The notes under the pieces: generated by a model
What the model was told of the DNA's origin: nothing
Database searches by the model: none
What the model saw: the letters and a program-made list of their open reading frames with translations, nothing else
Translations under genes and position numbers: made by a program
Shown here: positions 49,649 to 54,467 of the stretch, piece by piece
How positions within the stretch are numbered: position 1 is the first letter of the stretch
How the letters are laid out: every line of letters begins with the position of its first letter
Assembly: GCF_900110265.1 (NCBI RefSeq)
Contig: NZ_FODB01000023.1
Location: forward strand, 1 to 54,467
Length of the DNA: 54,467 nt
DNA from: Vreelandella aquamarina
Lineage (GTDB): Bacteria; Pseudomonadota; Gammaproteobacteria; Pseudomonadales; Halomonadaceae
Reading direction: 5' to 3'

Positions 49649-50926
49649 ATGAAAAGAGTGATTCACTCAGGTAGAGCGAGTCTAGTGACGCTGATCGCCG
49701 CATTAGCGCTCACGGCATGTGGCCAGGAGCAGCCACAGGAGCAGCAAAGCCAGCAGCAGGAAGCGCCGCCCCACCCGGTGGAGGTCACTGAGATAGCGCG
49801 TCGGGACATACCGCTGGATAAATCCTACCCCTCGCTGTTGCGCAGCGATATTGAAGTGACGCTCGTGGCACGCGTCAGCGGCTTTTTGGAAGAGCGCCAC
49901 TTCGAACCTGGTCAAATGGTCGAGCAGGGCGACCGTCTGTATACCATCGAGCCGGACTTGTACCAGGCCACGGTGAACCAGCGTGAAGCAGACCTGCAGA
50001 GCGCCCGGGCAGAGCTGGCACGCGCCCAGCGGGATGCGCAGCGTTTCGAGCAGCTGCTGAGCCAGAACTCGGTCAGCCGCCAGCAGTACGACCAGGCGCT
50101 GGCAGAGCAGCGGGTTGCGCAGGCCAGCGTGGCACAGGCGGAAGCCGCACTCACCAGTGCCAATCTGGACCTGGGATACTCCAACGTCACCGCGCCCGTG
50201 TCGGGCATGATCAGCTTGAGCCAGATCAACGTGGGCAACTTGGTGACGTCGGGTACCGAGCTTGCCACGATCACGCCTCTGGATCCGCTGGAAGTGCGCT
50301 TTCAGCTACCCCAGCGTGATGCCTTCGAGCTGCGTCGTCAGCTGGCCGACAGCGCCGGTGACATGTCCTCCATTACCGCCCATCTCAGCGTGCCCGGGTT
50401 AGCGGGTAGCGCCGGTGGTGAGCTGGCGGGCCGCCTGAATTTCCTCGGTTCCCGCGTGGATGCCGGCACCAGTACGGTGCAAGCATCGGCCACGTTCGAC
50501 AACCCTGACGGGGAAGTACTGCCGGGCCAGTTCGTGCGCGTACGCCTTGAAGGCCTGAAGCGCTTCGACGTCATGGCGGTGCCTGAAATTGCCGTTACCC
50601 AAGGGTTGATGGGCCCTCGTGTCTTCGTGCTGGACGACGAAAGCAAGGCGCGTGAGCGGACGGTTCAACTGGGCGATGTGGCTGGTCCCTGGCAGATCAT
50701 CCTGGATGGCCTGGAGCCTGGCGAGCGCGTTGTGGTAGGTGACCCGGCGGGTATCGAGCCGGGCATGGAGATCGACCCGGTGCGTTTCGATGGCGATGCA
50801 GAACAGCTGGTCGATGACGTGGAAGAAGCCGAAGCGCAGGAGCAGCAGGAGCAGGCCGAAGCGGCTGCCGAGATGTCCGAAGGCGCCGGTGATGCGCCCG
50901 CGGAAGGGGAAGAGGGTGCCCAATAA
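49649..50926 (+). CDS. RND efflux periplasmic adaptor (AcrA/MexA family)
   Basis: This 425-aa membrane-fusion protein has a lipoprotein signal with the lipobox LTAC (residues about 20-23), a glutamine-rich linker, a lipoyl domain split by a hairpin (VTLVARVSGFLEERHFEPGQMVEQGDRLYTIEPDLYQ; ... SNVTAPVSGMISLSQINVGNLV) and beta-barrel and membrane-proximal domains (VMAVPEIAVTQG). The C-terminus has an unusual acidic Glu/Gln/Ala tail of about 35 residues. GGGAG precedes ATG 49649. Its last base overlaps the ATG of the pump gene. Confidence 0.93.
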   Translation: MKRVIHSGRASLVTLIAALALTACGQEQPQEQQSQQQEAPPHPVEVTEIARRDIPLDKSYPSLLRSDIEVTLVARVSGFLEERHFEPGQMVEQGDRLYTIEPDLYQATVNQREADLQSARAELARAQRDAQRFEQLLSQNSVSRQQYDQALAEQRVAQASVAQAEAALTSANLDLGYSNVTAPVSGMISLSQINVGNLVTSGTELATITPLDPLEVRFQLPQRDAFELRRQLADSAGDMSSITAHLSVPGLAGSAGGELAGRLNFLGSRVDAGTSTVQASATFDNPDGEVLPGQFVRVRLEGLKRFDVMAVPEIAVTQGLMGPRVFVLDDESKARERTVQLGDVAGPWQIILDGLEPGERVVVGDPAGIEPGMEIDPVRFDGDAEQLVDDVEEAEAQEQQEQAEAAAEMSEGAGDAPAEGEEGAQ

Positions 50927-53900
50927 TGAATTTCTCTAACTTCTTTATCAGTCGTCCGATATTCGCCACGGTGCTGGCGATTATCCTGACGCTGGTAGGC
51001 GCGATGGCGATGCGGATATTGCCCATCGAGCAGTATCCCAGCGTGGTGCCGCCTACGGTCTCGGTACAGGCGCAGTTCCCCGGTGCCGATGCGGAGACCG
51101 TGGCACAAACCGTGGCCGCGCCCCTGGCGGAAGCCATCAACGGCGTGGAGGACATGCTGTACATGACCTCCAACAGCGCCGACAACGGCCTGATGAGCCT
51201 GAGCGTGGCGTTCAACATCGGTACCGATGGTGATATCAACACCATCAACGTTAACAACCGCGTGCAGGGGGCACTGTCCCAGTTGCCAGAGGCCGTTCAG
51301 TCTCAGGGTGTCACCGTGAAGCTGCGTTCCGACTCCATTCTGATGCTGGTGGCGCTGACATCGCCCAGCGGTGACTACAACAACGTCTACATGCAGAACT
51401 ATGCCACGCTCAACATTCTCGATGAGCTGCGCCAGGTGCCTGGGGTGGGCAACGCCGAGGTGCTGGGGGGCGGCGAGTTTGCCATGCGGATCTGGATGGA
51501 TCCCGACAAACTGGCCCAGTACGACCTGACCCCGAGCGAAGTGGCCAGTGCCATTCGCGCTCAGAACACCGAAATTCCGGCCGGTAATCTTGCCGCGACG
51601 CCCCAGAGCGAGCCGCGTGCCTATACCTACACCATTACCGCTGGCGGGCGTCTTTCCAGCCCGGATGATTTCCGTAACATCTTCCTGCGCACCAATGCCG
51701 ATGGCTCTTCACTGCGCCTGGAAGACGTGGCGCGGATCGAGCTGGGCGCCTCTTTCTACGGCGTGGATGCGCGGTTGAACGGCGCGACCATGACGCCCAT
51801 CATCATCAACCAGCAGCCGGGCGCCAACGCGCTGGAGACGGCCAACTCGGTTCGGGCGACCATGGAAGATCTGGCTGAACGCTTCCCGCCGGGGCTTGAG
51901 TACGTAACCCCTTACGACACCACGCTGTTTATCGACGCGTCGGTGGAAACGGTCATCAAGACGTTTATTGAAGCGTTTCTGATCGTTATCGTGATTCTGT
52001 TTATCTTCCTGCAGAACTGGCGCTTTACCGTCATCGCGATGTCGGTGGTGCCGGTGTCGGTGATTGGTACCTTTGCGGGCTTCTATCTGTTCGATTTCTC
52101 GATCAACCTGCTGACGCTATTCGCCCTGGTGCTGTCGATAGGCATCGTGGTGGATGACGCCATACTGGTGGTGGAAAACGTTGAGCGGGTACTTAGCGAA
52201 GAGGACGATATTAGCGTTCGGGATGCGACTATTCGCGCTATGAAGGAAGTGGGCGGGCCGGTTATCGCCACGTCGCTGATCATGGCGGCGGTGTTCGTGC
52301 CGGTGGCCTTCATGGGCGGCTTCACGGGCCAGATCTACCAGCAGTTCGCGATTACCGTGGCGATCTCGGTGGCATTGTCGGCGCTGATGGCACTGACCTT
52401 CACCCCGGCGCTGTCCGCGATCTTCATCAAGCACAACCTGCACAAGACCCGTCAGTCCGCTTTCAAGCGTGCGATTACCACGCCGCTGCGCCTGTTCGAT
52501 CGTTTCTTCGCAGGCTTCACGGCGCTCTACATGTGGTTCGTGAAGAAGCTGGTGCGCTTCTGGGTGCTGGCGCTGGCGCTGACTGTGGCAGTAGGGGCGG
52601 GCTCTTATTGGCTGTATGCCAATACGCCCTCGACACTGGTGCCCGAGACCGACCAGGGGATCGTGCTGGCGAGTATCTCCTTGCCGGATGCTGCCTCGCT
52701 GAGCCGTACCCAGGCATACATGGCGGAGCTGAGCGAGCAGATCGAAGCGATTCCAGGGGTCGAGTACTCTTCTGCGGTGGCGGGCTATGACATTCTGTCC
52801 AGCGCGGTGAATACCGCACGCGGCATCATGTTCATCAACATGAAGCCATGGGCGGAGCGTGAGCTCACTGCCAATGAGCTGGTTGGCCGCATCATGCAGC
52901 TGGGTGCCAGTATCGATGGCGGTTCGGCGATGGCCTTCAACGTGCCGCCGATCATGGGGCTATCCACCACGGGTGGTTTCACCGGTTACCTGCAGTCGTT
53001 CGATGGTGCCTCCACCCGTGAGCTGTATGAAGCTTCGCTGAAAATCATGCAGGCCGCGAATCAGCACCCTGTGCTTAACCGAGTGTTCAGTACGTTTAAC
53101 GTGAACGTGCCCTCTTACCGGGCGGAGATCGACCAGCAAAAAGCGCTCAGCTACGGCGTCGCGCTTGAGAATATCAATTCGGCGCTGGCGAACACCTTTG
53201 GTAATGGCTTCGTCAACTTCTTCAGCTACCAGAACCGTAACTTCCAGGTGTACTTGCAGAACGAAGACGAGTTCCGTAAAACGCCGGAAGACGTCAACAA
53301 CGTCTACGTGCGCGGCGGTAATGGCGAGCGTATCCCGCTCTCTGAGTTCGTGACCCTTGAGCGCCAAACGGGGCCTGCGGTGGTGTCACGGTTTGGGGTC
53401 TACGCGGGGGCCCAGTTCCAGGGTAACCCGGCACCGGGCTACAGCTCGGCCCAAGCCATCGAGGCTATGGAAGAAGTGGTTCAAGAGACGCTGGGCGATA
53501 ACTGGGGCATGGGCTGGACCGGTACGGCGTATCAGGAGTCCAACCTGGGTAATACCGCAACACTTGCGATTGTGTTCGGTATTCTGATGGTGTTCTTGAT
53601 TCTAGCGGCGCAGTACGAGAGCTGGTCGCTGCCGCTGGCGGTACTTACCGCAACGCCCTTTGCTTTCCTTGGCGGTATCGGTGGCATTGTGTTGCGCGGT
53701 TTGGATACCAGTGTCTACGTTCAGATCGGCATGCTGGTGGTCGTCGGTTTGGCGGCGAAGAATGCCATCCTGATCGTCGAGTTTGCCGAGCTGCAGCGTA
53801 AAGAGCTGGGTAAATCGATTCGCGAAGCGGCGATTACCGCCGCTGAGCTGCGCTTCCGGCCTATCGTCATGACCTCGCTGGCGTTTATCTTTGGCACTTT

Positions 53901-54114
53901 GCCGTTGGCCCTGGCGACCGGCGCAAGTGACGTGAGCAGTCACCATATCGGTACCACAGTGGCGATGGGTATGGCGTCAGTGGCGATTCTGGGCAGCCTG
54001 TTTATTCCCAGCTTCTACGCCATGATTGCCTCGGTATCGGATTGGCTCTACCGCAAGCGTCATCCGAACCAGGATCGCCAAGAGCAAGCGGAGCTTGGCC
54101 ACGATAACGCTTAA
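50926..54114 (+). CDS. RND multidrug efflux permease (AcrB/MexB, HAE1 family)
   Basis: This 1062-aa inner-membrane proton antiporter exports hydrophobic and amphiphilic compounds. It begins NFSNFFISRPIFATVLAIILTLVGAMAMRILP, has the TM4 proton-relay motif GIVVDDAILVVENVER and the TM10/11 GLAAKNAILIVEFAELQR, and two large periplasmic loops. Length is usual for HAE1. It shares a transcript with the adaptor and TolC-like genes; no repressor gene is adjacent. A strong terminator follows the stop by 20 bases. Confidence 0.95.
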   Translation: MNFSNFFISRPIFATVLAIILTLVGAMAMRILPIEQYPSVVPPTVSVQAQFPGADAETVAQTVAAPLAEAINGVEDMLYMTSNSADNGLMSLSVAFNIGTDGDINTINVNNRVQGALSQLPEAVQSQGVTVKLRSDSILMLVALTSPSGDYNNVYMQNYATLNILDELRQVPGVGNAEVLGGGEFAMRIWMDPDKLAQYDLTPSEVASAIRAQNTEIPAGNLAATPQSEPRAYTYTITAGGRLSSPDDFRNIFLRTNADGSSLRLEDVARIELGASFYGVDARLNGATMTPIIINQQPGANALETANSVRATMEDLAERFPPGLEYVTPYDTTLFIDASVETVIKTFIEAFLIVIVILFIFLQNWRFTVIAMSVVPVSVIGTFAGFYLFDFSINLLTLFALVLSIGIVVDDAILVVENVERVLSEEDDISVRDATIRAMKEVGGPVIATSLIMAAVFVPVAFMGGFTGQIYQQFAITVAISVALSALMALTFTPALSAIFIKHNLHKTRQSAFKRAITTPLRLFDRFFAGFTALYMWFVKKLVRFWVLALALTVAVGAGSYWLYANTPSTLVPETDQGIVLASISLPDAASLSRTQAYMAELSEQIEAIPGVEYSSAVAGYDILSSAVNTARGIMFINMKPWAERELTANELVGRIMQLGASIDGGSAMAFNVPPIMGLSTTGGFTGYLQSFDGASTRELYEASLKIMQAANQHPVLNRVFSTFNVNVPSYRAEIDQQKALSYGVALENINSALANTFGNGFVNFFSYQNRNFQVYLQNEDEFRKTPEDVNNVYVRGGNGERIPLSEFVTLERQTGPAVVSRFGVYAGAQFQGNPAPGYSSAQAIEAMEEVVQETLGDNWGMGWTGTAYQESNLGNTATLAIVFGILMVFLILAAQYESWSLPLAVLTATPFAFLGGIGGIVLRGLDTSVYVQIGMLVVVGLAAKNAILIVEFAELQRKELGKSIREAAITAAELRFRPIVMTSLAFIFGTLPLALATGASDVSSHHIGTTVAMGMASVAILGSLFIPSFYAMIASVSDWLYRKRHPNQDRQEQAELGHDNA

Positions 54115-54134
54115 GCGTTCTTGCTAGGCCTACG

Positions 54135-54166
54135 ACGGGCGCCCTTTAACCGGGCGCCCGTTTTTT
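54135..54166 (+). terminator. rho-independent terminator of the RND operon
   Basis: ACGGGCGCCC and GGGCGCCCGT form a perfect 10-bp GC-rich stem with a 7-base loop, followed by TTTTTT (54161-54166). Confidence 0.92.
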
Positions 54167-54169
54167 GTG

Positions 54170-54467
54170 GTGCGCCAGGCATGGCGCGCAGCGCCAATTA
54201 GGCGCTATCCGGTCCGCCGTGGTGGTTGGCCGGATGACTTGGGGGTGAAAGTCCCCTACGGACCCTGATAGCGGGAACCGTTAGCTGAACAGCAAGGGTG
54301 TTCGTCGTGAGGCGGAATCTGAAGGAAGCTGTAGGCAAACTCCTGGCCCGACGAACAGGAACCGCATATGAGGCAGCCACATCTGGGCGAGAGGGCCATG
54401 AAACTCGAAGCCCAATAGCTATCCAGAAGATGTGGAAGTAGATGCGGCGGGTAGATGGGAGGAAGGT
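54170..54467 (+). mobile_element. group II intron, 5' part (continues beyond window)
   Basis: The sequence opens with GTGCGCC, the group II 5' splice-site start (GUGYG), and carries the familiar domain I text of bacterial group II introns: GGGGGTGAAAGTCCCCTA, GCGGGAACCGTTAGCTGAAC, GCAAGGGTGTTC, GAGGCGGAATCTGAAGGAAG, GGCAAACTCCTGG and CGACGAACAGGAACCGCATA. No reverse-transcriptase frame has started by the window end; it should follow within a few hundred bases. The intron begins 3 bases after the T-tract of the preceding terminator, a site typical of class C introns, but I cannot assign the class from this part alone. Confidence 0.85.

Noticed and set aside
54170-54467. Retron or DGR as explanation of the right end
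   Set aside because: The GUGYG start and the group II domain I words fit a group II intron, and no retron msr/msd layout is visible.
1-54467. CRISPR array, tRNA, rRNA or prophage
   Set aside because: I saw no regularly spaced repeats, no tRNA-like cloverleaf, no rRNA sequence and no phage structural genes on reading through.

Overview
The window reads as a chromosomal segment of a moderately halophilic gammaproteobacterium, most likely Halomonas or Vreelandella in the Halomonadaceae. This is an inference from the high-GC, acidic-protein background together with a gluconate-type TRAP transporter, a SmoEFGK-type polyol ABC operon with mannitol 2-dehydrogenase, LpxL- and LpxR-like lipid A enzymes, and general gammaproteobacterial stress genes. 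No rRNA, tRNA or CRISPR array was recognised.

Region 1 (1-6.3 kb) is the distal part of an integron gene-cassette array. At least eight cassettes are separated by attC sites. I could pair R'' (RYYYAAC) and R' (GTTRRRY) cores for most of them by requiring that each cassette's R'' be the reverse complement of its own 5' end. Cargo: a YaeR-like VOC protein, an unusual AT-rich 414-aa protein that looks like an HhH domain plus a PD-(D/E)XK nuclease domain, BrnTA, a ribbon-helix-helix/RelE-ParE pair, an ABM monooxygenase-like protein, an orphan 95-aa protein, a ParE-like/unstable-antitoxin pair on the minus strand, and a cassette with two YoeB-family modules arranged tail to tail. The last attC is cut off by an IS66 tnpB remnant, which marks the array end. 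No integrase gene lies in the window; by orientation it should be to the left.

Region 2 (6.3-24.7 kb) is core chromosome: manC; an LpxL-type acyltransferase between two DUF4870-like paralogues; a VOC protein; a zinc-ribbon methyltransferase; an MFS transporter; an acyl-CoA dehydrogenase / acyl-CoA ligase / 3-hydroxyacyl-CoA dehydrogenase / enoyl-CoA hydratase cluster; YaeQ; an LpxR-like lipid A deacylase; small membrane proteins; a TonB siderophore receptor with a promoter and Fur-like box; YghU; and OhrR next to a 25-codon stump of ohr.

Region 3 (24.8-38.2 kb): TRAP transporter (dctPQM), gluconokinase and a GntR-like LacI repressor, with a perfect palindromic operator upstream of dctP; MOSC protein; an EamA transporter remnant; OsmC; an L,D-transpeptidase; a minus-strand operon nudL - 2OG oxygenase - PAS histidine kinase - FixJ-type regulator; a zinc-ribbon Nudix enzyme; and a NIF3/YqfO-like protein.

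Region 4 (37.2-47.8 kb) is a complete polyol catabolic unit: SorC-type regulator, periplasmic binding protein, two permeases, ATPase, HAD phosphatase, SDR polyol dehydrogenase, FrcK-like kinase, mannitol 2-dehydrogenase and xylulokinase. Imported mannitol, sorbitol or arabitol would be oxidised to fructose or xylulose and then phosphorylated.

Region 5 (48.0-54.5 kb) is a TolC-AcrA-AcrB type RND efflux operon with an AcrR-like operator at its promoter but no adjacent tetR gene. A strong terminator follows acrB, and a group II intron begins three bases after its T-tract and runs out of the window.
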